Assembly (NCBI GenBank): GCA_017537925.1
Contig: JAFYJW010000019.1
Location: 1 to 64,000 of the forward strand
DNA: 64,000 bases
From: Synergistes sp.
GTDB taxonomy: Bacteria; Synergistota; Synergistia; Synergistales; Synergistaceae
Reading direction: 5' to 3'
Positions within the stretch are counted from its first letter, which is position 1, and every line of letters starts with the position of its first letter. Made by a program: the position numbers and the translations under genes. The notes beneath the pieces were generated by a model. It was not told the origin of the DNA. It was given only the letters and a program-made list of their open reading frames with translations, and ran no database searches. This document shows, piece by piece, positions 33,767-43,238 of the stretch.

Positions 33767-34753
33767 TCAGTTTTCCGCAAGTATCTTTGAAAGCTTGGCG
33801 TCGTCTATATTGCCGCCGGATACGACTATGCCGGTCTTGCGGCCGTTCACCGGCGCCCTGCCCGACAGGACGGCAGCCACGCCGACGGCTCCGGCGCCTT
33901 CGGCTATGCAGCGCTGTTCTCTGTGCAGGAACGCGATCGCCTCTTTCATCTCTTTTTCTGTCACTTCGATTATGCCTGTGACGCGCTTTTTCGCAAGCGT
34001 GAGCGTGCTTTGCGGTATGTCCCCGTACAGGCCGTCGGCAAGCGTATCGCTGTAGTTTATCTCCTTTACGACGCCGTCCTTCCACGACGCGGCCCACGGG
34101 TTTGCCCTTTCGCTGTGCACGCCCCAGATCTCCACGTCCGGATTCAGCGCTTTTGCCGCTATAGACACGCCGTTCAATAGCCCGCCGCCTCCGGCCGGGA
34201 CAAGGAGAAGCCCTATATCCGGCTCGTCCGAGAACATTTCTATACCGGCGCTGCCCTGTCCGGCAATGACAAAAGGATCCTCGAATGATGAAACAAATGT
34301 CATCCCGTGTGTTTCTGAATATTCATGAGCCGCGTGTTCAGCGTCGTTGTAATCGCCTTCGGTGATTCTGAGATCAACGAAGCCGCCGCCGAGCCAGTTG
34401 ATCGCTCTTTTTTTTGTTTCCGGGCAGTCCCGCGGCACGAATATCTTTGTCTTTATGCCGAGCTCGCTCGCCGCCATCGCGACGCCCTGCCCGTGGTTGC
34501 CGCTCGAGCACGTAACAACGCCGGCCGCGCGCTCCCTTTCGTTCAGCATATTCATCTTGTAAAGGGCGCCCCTGACCTTGAACGAGCCGCAGATCTGCAG
34601 GTTTTCCAGCTTCAGATAGACCGGAGCTCCGGCTCTTTCGCTGAGGGCCCTGGAATACTCGACAGGTGTATGTCTTACTCTGTTTTTAAGGAATTTGTAT
34701 GCTTTCATTACATCGGTGATGCACGGATCAAAAGGCAGTCTGTCCATATCCAT
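33767..34753 (-). CDS. threonine dehydratase / serine-threonine ammonia-lyase
   Basis: A 328-residue PLP enzyme of fold type II. ATG 34753 (MDMDRLPFDP) is preferred since AGAGGAGA precedes it; an earlier in-frame ATG at 34780 has no site. PLP lysine in GSFKVRGALYKM, then SSGNHGQGVAMAA and the glycine loop PAGGGGLLNGVSIA. There is no C-terminal ACT regulatory domain, so it resembles the catabolic type (TdcB). It likely turns threonine into 2-oxobutyrate plus ammonia for fermentation; serine is an alternative. Confidence 0.92.
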   Translation of the reverse strand: MDMDRLPFDPCITDVMKAYKFLKNRVRHTPVEYSRALSERAGAPVYLKLENLQICGSFKVRGALYKMNMLNERERAAGVVTCSSGNHGQGVAMAASELGIKTKIFVPRDCPETKKRAINWLGGGFVDLRITEGDYNDAEHAAHEYSETHGMTFVSSFEDPFVIAGQGSAGIEMFSDEPDIGLLLVPAGGGGLLNGVSIAAKALNPDVEIWGVHSERANPWAASWKDGVVKEINYSDTLADGLYGDIPQSTLTLAKKRVTGIIEVTEKEMKEAIAFLHREQRCIAEGAGAVGVAAVLSGRAPVNGRKTGIVVSGGNIDDAKLSKILAEN

Positions 34754-34993
34754 GTCTCCTCTGTCCTGTAGTCTTTTCAAGATATAAAGATATTAACATA
34801 TAAAGCAGTTATTGTGCCCCTGTCCCGGATGCTGATTCCCGATGACGCTTTTGCGTTGGCGCGAAATCTTCTGTCTTCATTAATTTCATGGAATCTGTGA
34901 ACAAAATGCAGAAATCAGTGAAAATGTGAGATAATTAACAGCGGATTAATACGGTAAAATGATAATTACGAAATCGATTTGGAGGAAACACTG

Positions 34994-36457
34994 ATGACGA
35001 TAAGGATTCAAAACGAGGATTTGAACGCGGAAGCTTTTTCCGCGATAGGCATCATCCTGCCGTCCGGAGAGCCTGAGACCCTTTCTCTTGACCCGCTTCG
35101 CGGCGAGATGCGCGACTTCTGCCGCCGTGTCGTAGTAAATGAAAAATTTAAAGCCGACGCGGATTCGCTTCTTGTTATTCCGACAGCGGACAAAAATGTC
35201 CGCTGCGTTATCATGGCGGGAACCGGCAGTGAAAAAGAAAGCACTCTTGATTCGCTGCGCAGCGCCGCTTTCCGCGCAGCGCGCGCCGCGGCCGCAAAAG
35301 GGCTTCCGTCGCTGTACGTGACGATGCCGGACGCGAATGACGAAAAGAGATCCCGCGCGGCTGCCGAAGGCATGACCCTTGCGTCGTACCGTTTCCGCAA
35401 ATATATCGAAAAAGACGAAAAAGACAGATTCGCTCCGGTTGAAGATATAGTCATAGCCGGCGGGAATGAAAAAGGAGCAGCTTTTGGAGCGGTCATGGCC
35501 GAGGCCCAGATATGGGCTCGCGACGCCGCAAACGAGCCTGGGAACGTGATAAACCCGGTGACCCTTGCCGAAAAGGCGAAGGCGCTTGCCGCGGAGCTCG
35601 GCATTGAGTGCGAGGTCTGGGACGAAAAAAGAATAGAAGCCGAAAGGATGGGAGCCTATTACGCGGTGGCAAGAGGCTCCGCGAATCCTCCGCGCTTCAT
35701 TCATCTCACTTATACGCCGAAAGGCGCGCCTAAAGGGCACATAGCGCTCGTAGGCAAAGGGCTTACGTTCGACAGCGGCGGACTCGATATAAAGCCTGCA
35801 GAATACATGCTTACGATGAAGGGCGACAAAAGCGGCGCATGCGCGGTGCTGGGCGCGCTGCGCGCCGCCGCGAAGCTCGCGCTTCCGTGGAAAGTGAGCG
35901 CGATCGTGGCTGCCGCGGAGAATATGCCGGGCGGCGCCTCTTACCGTCCCGACGATATAGTCCGCGCGAGGAACGGCAAGACTATAGAGATAAACAATAC
36001 CGACGCGGAGGGGCGCCTTACGCTTGCGGATGCGCTCTGCTACGCCTCTGAGCTCGGCCCGGATATGATAATAGACATAGCCACTCTCACCGGCGCCTGC
36101 GCCGTGGCTCTTGGCTCCACGACGGCGGGGCTTTTTACGAACAACGACGAATTCGGCGACAAGGTGATAAAGGCTTCTCAGATGACAGGAGAGCGTCTGT
36201 GGAAGCTGCCTATGAACGATCCAAACCTCCGCAGCCAGATCAAATCTCCTTTCGCCGATCTGGTAAACAGCGCAGGGCGCTACGGAGGAGCGATTACCGC
36301 CGCGATGTTCCTTGAGGCGTTTGTTGCGAAGGATATACCGTGGGTGCACCTTGACATCGCCGCCGCAGATTTTGTAAAGAAACCTTACAGCTATTACGCG
36401 AAGGGGGCGTCCGGATTCGGGACCCGCACGTTAGCCGAACTGATAGCGGAACTCTAA
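34994..36457 (+). CDS. pepA: leucyl aminopeptidase, M17 family
   Basis: A 487-residue cytosolic dinuclear metal aminopeptidase. ATG 34994 follows GGAGGAAA by 6 bases. The metal and catalytic motifs are all present: KGLTFDSGGLDIKP, MKGDKSGACAVLG, and the family signature NTDAEGRLTLADAL. It removes N-terminal residues from peptides, fitting a peptide-using lifestyle. It is the first gene of a three-gene run with the amidohydrolase and RecD2. Confidence 0.95.
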   Translation: MTIRIQNEDLNAEAFSAIGIILPSGEPETLSLDPLRGEMRDFCRRVVVNEKFKADADSLLVIPTADKNVRCVIMAGTGSEKESTLDSLRSAAFRAARAAAAKGLPSLYVTMPDANDEKRSRAAAEGMTLASYRFRKYIEKDEKDRFAPVEDIVIAGGNEKGAAFGAVMAEAQIWARDAANEPGNVINPVTLAEKAKALAAELGIECEVWDEKRIEAERMGAYYAVARGSANPPRFIHLTYTPKGAPKGHIALVGKGLTFDSGGLDIKPAEYMLTMKGDKSGACAVLGALRAAAKLALPWKVSAIVAAAENMPGGASYRPDDIVRARNGKTIEINNTDAEGRLTLADALCYASELGPDMIIDIATLTGACAVALGSTTAGLFTNNDEFGDKVIKASQMTGERLWKLPMNDPNLRSQIKSPFADLVNSAGRYGGAITAAMFLEAFVAKDIPWVHLDIAAADFVKKPYSYYAKGASGFGTRTLAELIAEL

Positions 36458-36459
36458 AC

Positions 36460-38085
36460 ATGACAGATACAAAAAGAACAGACTCTCTGGCGCTGATAAA
36501 CAGCGTTATCTATCCTATGGCCTGCCCCGGGCGCGTCAGCGCGCTTTTCTCACGCGGCGGCGTCATAGAGGCGCTCGGCACGGACAGGGAGATACTCCCG
36601 ATGTGCGATGCAAAGACCGTTGTTCTCGACATGAAGGGGCGTTTTGTGCTGCCCGGCTTCACGGATACTCATATACATCTTTTAGCCGCCGGACGCAGCC
36701 TTGAAGCGCTTGATCTGAGCGGCGTGCGTTCTGTCGACGAACTCGTTTTGTCCGCGAAAAAATACCTTGAAGAGAACGATCCGCCCCAAAACGGCTGGTT
36801 CTGTGCCAGAGGATGGGATCAGAACGATATGGGCGAAAAGCGTTTTCCCGACAGGAATGATCTTGACAGGATATCATCTGGACTCCCGCTCTTCTTTGAG
36901 CGATCCTGCGGCCATATAGCAGTGCTCAACAGCATGGCTCTTGAGATGCTCGGCATAGGGCGCGGCATGCGCATCGCAGGAGGCGTCATAGACACGGATA
37001 CGTCCGGAATGCCGAACGGCATAGTGCGCGAAGCGGCCGTCAACTGGGTCAGAATGAATATCCCCCCCAATTCCAGGGAAACACTGCGCCGCTGGTATAA
37101 GCTTGCTGCAGACAGGCTTGTACGTCACGGCATAACATCGGTGCAGACCGACGATATAGAAACGGCAGGCAGTGCGGAGGAAGTATTCGGGCTTTATGAG
37201 GCTGTCGAGGCGGAGGAGGAGATGCCGCTTCGCATATCGCATCAGTGGTGTCTTTGGAACGAGAAGGAACTCTCGGCGTTCATAAGAGAGGGCAGCCATA
37301 AAATTTGCGGGCGTTATTTCCGTTCGGGGCCTCTTAAGATACGCGTCGACGGCACGCTTGGCGCGCGCACGGCGGCGCTCCGCGAGGAATATTCCGACGA
37401 TCCCGGGAACCGGGGCGTCTATTCCCATTCCCAGGAGGAGATGGACCGACTTGTTATAATGGCGCAGGAGGCTGGGATGCAGGCGGCTTTCTACGCGATA
37501 GGGGACGGAGCTATAGAGCGCTGCCTGAATGCGGTGGAAGCTGCAAAAAACGCGGCAAACGCGGATATTGCGCACAGGATCGTACACTGTCAGGTAGGCG
37601 GCGCGGATCTTTACCGGCGCATGGCAGAACTCGGCGTTATGGCTGATATCCAGCCGGCCTTCGTAGCGTCGGACTGGCCTATAGTGATGCAGCGGCTTGA
37701 CGCTGAGCGCGCGCGCCTGAGCTATGCGTGGAAATCCCTTTTAACTGCCGGCATACAGGTCGGAGCCGGGTCGGATGCTCCTTCGGAACCTCTTGACCCG
37801 CTGATCGGCATAAGAGCGGCGATTCTTCGCCGTGATACGAAGGGAATGCCTGAACATGGCTGGATGCCGTCGCAGTGCCTTGACCGCGTCGAGGCCTTCT
37901 CTATCTATACAAGCGGCGGAGCCTGCGTATGCGGGGAGCTGCCGTGGCGCGGCACGCTCGAGCCGGGCAAGGCCGCGGATATGATCGCGTTTATGGAAGA
38001 TCCTTTTATGGTGCCGGATGACGAGCTGCTTGAGATGCGTAACGGTCTTACGGTAGTCGACGGCAGGATACGCTTCATAAGATAG
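36460..38085 (+). CDS. amidohydrolase family protein (YtcJ-like)
   Basis: A 541-residue metal-dependent hydrolase starting 2 bases after the pepA stop. Seen: the DTHIHLLAAG metal motif near residue 66, a SVQTDDIETAG segment, PLKIRVDGTLGARTAALRE (typical of YtcJ), IVHCQVGGADLY, and the late metal Asp in GAGSDAPSEPLDPLIGI. A C-terminal GTLEPGKAADMIAF fits the composite amidohydrolase domain. The substrate is unknown; N-acyl amino acids or amides are likely for the family. Confidence 0.9.
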   Translation: MTDTKRTDSLALINSVIYPMACPGRVSALFSRGGVIEALGTDREILPMCDAKTVVLDMKGRFVLPGFTDTHIHLLAAGRSLEALDLSGVRSVDELVLSAKKYLEENDPPQNGWFCARGWDQNDMGEKRFPDRNDLDRISSGLPLFFERSCGHIAVLNSMALEMLGIGRGMRIAGGVIDTDTSGMPNGIVREAAVNWVRMNIPPNSRETLRRWYKLAADRLVRHGITSVQTDDIETAGSAEEVFGLYEAVEAEEEMPLRISHQWCLWNEKELSAFIREGSHKICGRYFRSGPLKIRVDGTLGARTAALREEYSDDPGNRGVYSHSQEEMDRLVIMAQEAGMQAAFYAIGDGAIERCLNAVEAAKNAANADIAHRIVHCQVGGADLYRRMAELGVMADIQPAFVASDWPIVMQRLDAERARLSYAWKSLLTAGIQVGAGSDAPSEPLDPLIGIRAAILRRDTKGMPEHGWMPSQCLDRVEAFSIYTSGGACVCGELPWRGTLEPGKAADMIAFMEDPFMVPDDELLEMRNGLTVVDGRIRFIR

Positions 38086-38093
38086 GATAAAAT

Positions 38094-40424
38094 TTGCCTG
38101 AAGAAGATAATGCTGCGATCTCCGCTCCCCTGTCCGAGACCGAACTGAAGGGGCAGGTCGAGCGCATTACATATCACAACGAAGAGAACGGCTATACCGT
38201 CCTTCGTATGAGTGTGCCCGGACACGCGGAGCTTATAACCGTAGTAGGCAATATGCCGGAACCCGCTCCCGGAGAGATGCTTTCAGTTGCCGGTAAGTGG
38301 GAGAAGGACCCTCGCTACGGGATGCAGCTGCACGCCGTCAGGTGCGAACCGGCAGTGCCGGCAAGCGCCGAGGGAGTAGAGAAGTTTCTTGCCTCCGGGC
38401 TTATCCGCGGGGTAGGTCCTGCCACCGCGAAAAAGATAGTGGAATTCTTCGGCGATGATACGCTTTCAGTGCTTGATGAAGAGCCTGAGCGTCTTCTTCA
38501 GGTCAAGGGGATAAACGGGAAAAAAGCAGAGGATATAGCGCAGTCCTGGCACGAGCAGCGCGATATCAGAGAGGCGATGGTCTTCCTGCAGGGCTACGGG
38601 ATCGGCGCCGGTTACGCGATGCGCATATTCCGCCGTTACGGCAGCGCTACAGTGGCCGCGCTTAAAGAGAATCCCTACTGCCTTGCGCAGGACGTCTACG
38701 GCATAGGCTTCACGACCGCTGATAAGATCGCTGCCCGCATAGGCATTGCGCACGACTCGCCGCTGCGTGTGCGCGCCGGCGTCCGCTATGTGCTGAACCA
38801 GATGACAGGCGACGGGCATGTCTTCGTTCCGTCAGATATACTTGCGGCACAGGCCGCGCAGACTCTTGCCGTAGGGCCGGAGCTTGCGGCCGAAGGCATA
38901 GCTCAGGCGGCGGCCGCAGGCAATATCGTGCTGGAAAATTACACCGACAAAGACGGTACGGAACGCGAGGCCGTCTATCTGCCGGCTTTTCATTACGCTG
39001 AAACCGTATCCGCGAAAAATCTCATTTCTCTTGCCGATGAGCCTTACAACAGGCAGTTTGTCGACTGCGAAAAGGCTCTGCCGTGGCTTGAGCGCGAAAT
39101 GGGGATAACCTTCGCCGACGCGCAGAAGGAAGCTATAAAAATGGCCGCGGCGTCAAAGGTAATGGTCATCACAGGCGGTCCCGGGACCGGCAAGACCACG
39201 ATAATACGAGCCGTCCTGCATATGCGCGAGTCCGGCGGTTTTAACGTGATGCTGGCCGCCCCTACCGGCAGAGCGGCGAAAAGGATGGCCGAAGCGACAG
39301 GGCATGAAGCAAAAACGATACACAGGCTCCTTGAATATAACGGCGCTGCATCCCAGCCCTTTGAACACGCCTCTTCGCTTTCCGGCACAGGCGTATTCAT
39401 GCGCAATGAGACAAATCCGCTCAGATGTGACCTGCTGATCGTTGACGAAGCCTCTATGATAGACCAGATCCTTTTTCACCATCTGCTCAAGGCCGTGCCT
39501 CCCGGCGCGTCGCTGATATTTGTCGGGGACGTGAACCAGCTGCCTTCCGTATCGCCGGGCAATGTGCTGAAGGATCTCATCGATTCGGGGATATGTCCCG
39601 TGGCGGAGCTGCGCGAGATATTCCGTCAGGGGCGTGAGAGCAGCATTATTGTGAACGCGCACCGCATCAACGGGGGCCTTATGCCGCTGCTTCCCGAAAC
39701 CGGAAAAGACAGGATATCCGATTTTTATTTCATAGAGCCGTCGATGCCCGCAGAGGGCGAGCTGAGCGATGATGAATACAGGAACCTCTTTGACGCAAAA
39801 GTGATGCAGACGATAAAAAAACTTGTTTCTGAGAACATTCCCAACCGCTTCGGATTCGACCCCGTAAACGATATACAGGTGCTTTCCCCGATGCATAACG
39901 GGATGCTCGGCACAAAGCGGCTGAATATCGAGCTTCAGAAGCTTCTGAACAAAGGACGCGGAGCGTCGGTGCAGCGCCTTGACCGTGTATTCAGGGAAGG
40001 GGACAAGGTGATGCAGGTAAAGAACAATTACGACAAGGACGTCTATAACGGCGATATAGGCACGGTCGTAAGCGTAGACGGAGAGGAATCATGCGTGACT
40101 GTGAAAATGGAAACGGGCTTCGTGACGTATGAATTTGCGGAGCTTGAAGAGCTTGTGCACGCGTACGCGGTCTCGATACACAAGTCGCAGGGCTCCGAAT
40201 ACCCTGCGGTGGTCATCCCCCTGCTGACGCAGCATTACATAATGCTGCAGAGGAACCTGCTGTACACCGCCGTAACGCGCGGCAAAAAGCTGGTGGTGAT
40301 AGTGGGGCAGAAAAAAGCGCTGCGCATAGCCGTTGAGAACGACAAAATGCGGACAAGATATACGCGTCTTGCGGAGCGTCTGAAAAGCCGCGGTCTGCCG
40401 CGCCCTCTTCCTGCCGCCGAATAA
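38094..40424 (+). CDS. recD2: RecD2-type ATP-dependent DNA helicase
   Basis: A 776-residue helicase with a TTG start at 38094. The N-terminal region (KGQVERITYHNEENGYTV) and helix-hairpin-helix segment (GVGPATAKKIVEFFG; LLQVKGINGKKAEDIA) are those of RecD2. The ATPase core has Walker A GGPGTGKTT, LLIVDEASMIDQ, FVGDVNQLPSVSPGNVL, and the C-terminal AYAVSIHKSQGSEYPAVVIP and YTAVTRGKK. It acts alone in DNA repair or replication-fork processing in bacteria lacking RecBC. Confidence 0.92.
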   Translation: MPEEDNAAISAPLSETELKGQVERITYHNEENGYTVLRMSVPGHAELITVVGNMPEPAPGEMLSVAGKWEKDPRYGMQLHAVRCEPAVPASAEGVEKFLASGLIRGVGPATAKKIVEFFGDDTLSVLDEEPERLLQVKGINGKKAEDIAQSWHEQRDIREAMVFLQGYGIGAGYAMRIFRRYGSATVAALKENPYCLAQDVYGIGFTTADKIAARIGIAHDSPLRVRAGVRYVLNQMTGDGHVFVPSDILAAQAAQTLAVGPELAAEGIAQAAAAGNIVLENYTDKDGTEREAVYLPAFHYAETVSAKNLISLADEPYNRQFVDCEKALPWLEREMGITFADAQKEAIKMAAASKVMVITGGPGTGKTTIIRAVLHMRESGGFNVMLAAPTGRAAKRMAEATGHEAKTIHRLLEYNGAASQPFEHASSLSGTGVFMRNETNPLRCDLLIVDEASMIDQILFHHLLKAVPPGASLIFVGDVNQLPSVSPGNVLKDLIDSGICPVAELREIFRQGRESSIIVNAHRINGGLMPLLPETGKDRISDFYFIEPSMPAEGELSDDEYRNLFDAKVMQTIKKLVSENIPNRFGFDPVNDIQVLSPMHNGMLGTKRLNIELQKLLNKGRGASVQRLDRVFREGDKVMQVKNNYDKDVYNGDIGTVVSVDGEESCVTVKMETGFVTYEFAELEELVHAYAVSIHKSQGSEYPAVVIPLLTQHYIMLQRNLLYTAVTRGKKLVVIVGQKKALRIAVENDKMRTRYTRLAERLKSRGLPRPLPAAE

Positions 40425-40443
40425 ATTTTATAAGCGCGCCGTA

Positions 40444-40488
40444 AAAAAAGCTGCCGCGCAGCGTGGAAACGTGCGCGGCAGCTTTCGC
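40444..40488 (+). terminator. bidirectional terminator between recD2 and the amino-acid ABC genes
   Basis: AGCTGCCGCGCA (40449-40460) pairs with TGCGCGGCAGCT (40472-40483). On the + strand TTCGCTTTT follows; on the - strand a run of seven Ts follows. It thus suits both converging units. Confidence 0.85.
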
Positions 40489-40509
40489 TTTTTGTAAATG
40501 CGGTAAAAA

Positions 40510-42075
40510 TCAGATGTATCTTGTGCTGCTCCTGTATGTATTCTCCCTGTGCCCGCGTTTGCCGTCCTTTTCGACCTGTGCGAGGCGTTTTTCGGTGTGA
40601 TGCGCGAAACGCACGAACGGCAGGCCGAGCAGCAGGTATATAATTGCAACTATTATGCCGGGGCCGAAGTAGTCGTAATATGTGGCAGATACCTGACCGT
40701 AGACCTTTGTCAGATCCACCATCGTTATTATCGAGACAAGCGAGGAGTCTTTGAGCAGAGATATGAAATCGTTCGTTATCGGCGGTATGACGACGCGCAC
40801 TGCCTGCGGGAGTATTACCTCGCGCATAGCCTGCCACCTCGTCATGCCGAGAGCGAGCGCCGCTTCCCACTGAGTGTGGGGTATAGCAAAGAGTCCCGCG
40901 CGGTAGATCTCCGCCTCATATGCGGCGTAATTGAGCCCCAGTCCTATCGCGCCGGCCCAGAACGGCGACAGCTTGATGCCGACCGACGGCAGCCCGTAGA
41001 ATATGAAAAAGAGCTGTATCAGCACCGGCGTGCCGCGTACGATCTCGACGTAGAGCGTCGCTATGAACGCAAGCCAGGACGGCGCGAAAACGCGCGCGAC
41101 CGCAAGAAGCAGGCCGAGTCCTATCGCTATCGCCATGGCCAGGATGGATACCTCCATGGTGACGAGCGCTCCCTTTGCGAAGAGAGGCATTACGTCCATG
41201 TAGCGCTCGATGCGTTTCTGGAGCGTCAGCACAGGGCGGTGGGTCTCGGCCCATTCGTTGTAGCGCTCAGGCTCAGCCACCGGCGGATCGAAATCGTTGA
41301 ATTCGGCCGCCATTACCGGCGTCCAAAGATTCCACCTGTCGTATATCTCGCGCAGTTTGCCGCTGTCGCGCAGCGCTATCAATGCGCGGTTTACTTCGGC
41401 CAGCAGCTCTTTGTCTTCTTTGCGCAGGGCTATCGCGTATTTGAGCTCTCCGACGGGAGGTCCGACAAATTTTATCTCCGGGTTGAAGCCTGCGGAGTAG
41501 AGCGCTATAGGCTGGTCGAAGAAGGCCGCGTCGAGACGTCCGTTGGCAAGATCTTCGTATGTATTGGCCTCGACTATGTAGGTGCGTATCTCTATATCTC
41601 CGACCTCTTCAAGCACCTGCTGCGCATAGCTTTCCTTGAGCGTGCCCACGACTTTGCCTTTGAGATCGTCAAGGTTCTTTATCGAATTGTCCTTGCGCCG
41701 CACGGCAAGCTGCAGATATGTCTTATAGTACGGTATCGAGAAATTTATCTGTTCCTCGTGCTCGGGAGTTACCTCGAGCCCGTTTATCGCGATGTCATAG
41801 AGATTGCGGTCAAGCCCCGGAATCAGATTGTCCCAGGCGTTGTTGACATATACCGGGGTCCTCTTCATCTCAGCAGCGAGAGCGTCTACTATGTCGACTT
41901 CAAATCCTATCAGCTTTTTGGGATCCTTCGGATCAGGGAACATGTAAGGGAAGCCGCCCTCGGAATCGCCGCCCCAGCGCAGTATCTTCCCCGCTTCTTC
42001 GGCGGCGTTTGACGCGGCGCATGATGCAAGCAGCACGGCGCAGATGAGCGCAAAAATAAGAGTGCATTTTTTCAT
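40510..42075 (-). CDS. polar amino-acid ABC transporter: substrate-binding protein fused to permease
   Basis: A 521-residue fusion. ATG 42075 is chosen because GGGGG lies 10 bases upstream; ATG 42081 would be too close. A lipoprotein signal ends in LASC (Cys near residue 18). Residues about 30-275 are a family 3 binding protein (GFEVDIVDALAAEMKR; YDIAINGLEVTPEHEEQINFS; GTLKESYAQQVLEEVGD). From about 290 onward is a GlnP/HisM permease with the EAA motif EAALALGMTRWQAMREVILPQA and about five helices. The fusion delivers the ligand directly to its channel. The partner ATPase gene overlaps by one base. Likely cargo is glutamine, glutamate or another polar amino acid. Confidence 0.93.
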   Translation of the reverse strand: MKKCTLIFALICAVLLASCAASNAAEEAGKILRWGGDSEGGFPYMFPDPKDPKKLIGFEVDIVDALAAEMKRTPVYVNNAWDNLIPGLDRNLYDIAINGLEVTPEHEEQINFSIPYYKTYLQLAVRRKDNSIKNLDDLKGKVVGTLKESYAQQVLEEVGDIEIRTYIVEANTYEDLANGRLDAAFFDQPIALYSAGFNPEIKFVGPPVGELKYAIALRKEDKELLAEVNRALIALRDSGKLREIYDRWNLWTPVMAAEFNDFDPPVAEPERYNEWAETHRPVLTLQKRIERYMDVMPLFAKGALVTMEVSILAMAIAIGLGLLLAVARVFAPSWLAFIATLYVEIVRGTPVLIQLFFIFYGLPSVGIKLSPFWAGAIGLGLNYAAYEAEIYRAGLFAIPHTQWEAALALGMTRWQAMREVILPQAVRVVIPPITNDFISLLKDSSLVSIITMVDLTKVYGQVSATYYDYFGPGIIVAIIYLLLGLPFVRFAHHTEKRLAQVEKDGKRGHRENTYRSSTRYI

Positions 42076-42863
42076 CAGCATGTCACCCCCGAATTCACGA
42101 AATGACGCAGGAAAGCGCGCGTCCTGTCGTTTTTAGGATTTGCGAAAAGTATGTCTCCGTCCTCGTATTCGACTATCTCGCCATTATCCATGAATATTAT
42201 GTAATCGGAAGCGTCTTTTGCGAATTTCATTTCGTGCGTAACGATGATTTGAGTCATGCCTTCAGAGTCGAGGTCCTTCATTACCTGCAGCACTTCGCCT
42301 ACAAGTTCCGGATCCAGTGCCGACGTCGGTTCATCGTAGAGCATGACCCTCGGGTTCATCGCAAGCGCGCGCGCGATAGCGGCACGCTGGCTCTGGCCTC
42401 CGGAAAGCGTGGAGGGGTACTTGAGCGCAAGCCCCTTAAGGCCTACCTTCTCAAGCATCTGCAGCGCAAGTTCCTCCGCCTGCTCCTTGCTCATCTGCTT
42501 GACCACCATTGGAGCGAGCATTATGTTCTGAAGCAGGTTCTTGTTCGGAAAGAGATTATAGCTCTGAAAGACCATCCCGACTTCGGTGCGCAGCTCATGC
42601 ACCTTCTGCATGAGAGCGTCTCCCGGTTTCTCTCCCGGGCGGCGTGATACAGTGACGCCGGCAACTGTGACTGAGCCCGAGTCCATAAGCTCAAGGCAGT
42701 TTATGCAGCGCAGAAAAGTCGACTTTCCGCATCCTGAGGGACCTATTATCGAAGCAAGATCCCCTTCGCGAATCGTGAAGCTGATATTCTTAAGTACCTC
42801 GGCGTCCTCGTAGCTCTTGCAGAGGTTTTCTATTATGATGAGCGGCTTGTTTGCAATGTTCAT
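42075..42863 (-). CDS. polar amino-acid ABC transporter ATP-binding protein (GlnQ type)
   Basis: A 262-residue ATPase with AGGGGGA 8 bases before ATG. Walker A GPSGCGKST, Q-loop VFQSYNLFPNKN, signature LSGGQSQRAAIARAL, Walker B VMLYDEPTSALDPE and switch His in VTHEMKFAK are intact. It has a small insertion (GEKPGDALMQ) before the Q-loop as in other GlnQ-like ATPases of anaerobes. It powers the fused binding-protein/permease downstream, with the stop and start codons overlapping. Confidence 0.94.
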   Translation of the reverse strand: MNIANKPLIIIENLCKSYEDAEVLKNISFTIREGDLASIIGPSGCGKSTFLRCINCLELMDSGSVTVAGVTVSRRPGEKPGDALMQKVHELRTEVGMVFQSYNLFPNKNLLQNIMLAPMVVKQMSKEQAEELALQMLEKVGLKGLALKYPSTLSGGQSQRAAIARALAMNPRVMLYDEPTSALDPELVGEVLQVMKDLDSEGMTQIIVTHEMKFAKDASDYIIFMDNGEIVEYEDGDILFANPKNDRTRAFLRHFVNSGVTC

Positions 42864-43238
42864 GACACGTTCCCCCTAACGTAGTATCTTTGTTTCAGAA
42901 GAGAGCGTATGTCATATTCGAAGGTGTTCACTGCAGGGGAAACTGGCCGCGCATAAAGCGGCGGCGGTAAGTAGTGAAGCTGTCCTGAGGCCGGATAAAC
43001 TGCTGAAGTTTCGGAGTTTCGCTCCATGTCTGACACACCAGACACCAGTGTTTTTTTTCAATTTTCGTCTCACGTCCCTTCCGTGTAGCGACATAGTACA
43101 AAGTAAGAAGAGTTTAATATCATTGCCGCCTAAATGCAAGGAGAATATTTAACAGATAAAAAGCATGCACGGCCGTTTCACGGCGTACGGCGCGCCGTTG
43201 AGCAGGTATAATAGCGTAAACAAGGGGGAATATGTCTT
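42864..43238. other. 375-base divergent intergenic region
   Basis: It separates the - strand amino-acid transporter from the + strand dehydrogenase. For the dehydrogenase a -10 TATAAT is seen at 43207-43212, then GGGGGAA as binding site. A small dyad, TGTCTG and CAGACA (near 43026-43043), lies beside a run of eight Ts. I do not find a recognised riboswitch in the - strand leader, and the small ORFs here look random. Confidence 0.5.

Noticed and set aside
34946-36349. 467-codon open frame on the - strand opposite pepA
   Set aside because: It is the mirror of a strongly biased M17 aminopeptidase gene; the product is basic, low-complexity and without recognisable domains.
40549-42012. 487-codon open frame on the + strand opposite the amino-acid ABC fusion
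   Set aside because: Antisense shadow of a well-identified gene with signal peptide and ABC motifs; its product is rich in Arg, Tyr and His with no family pattern.
42860-43045. 61-codon - strand frame ending at the GlnQ-like start
   Set aside because: No binding site and no recognisable protein; treated as part of the leader.
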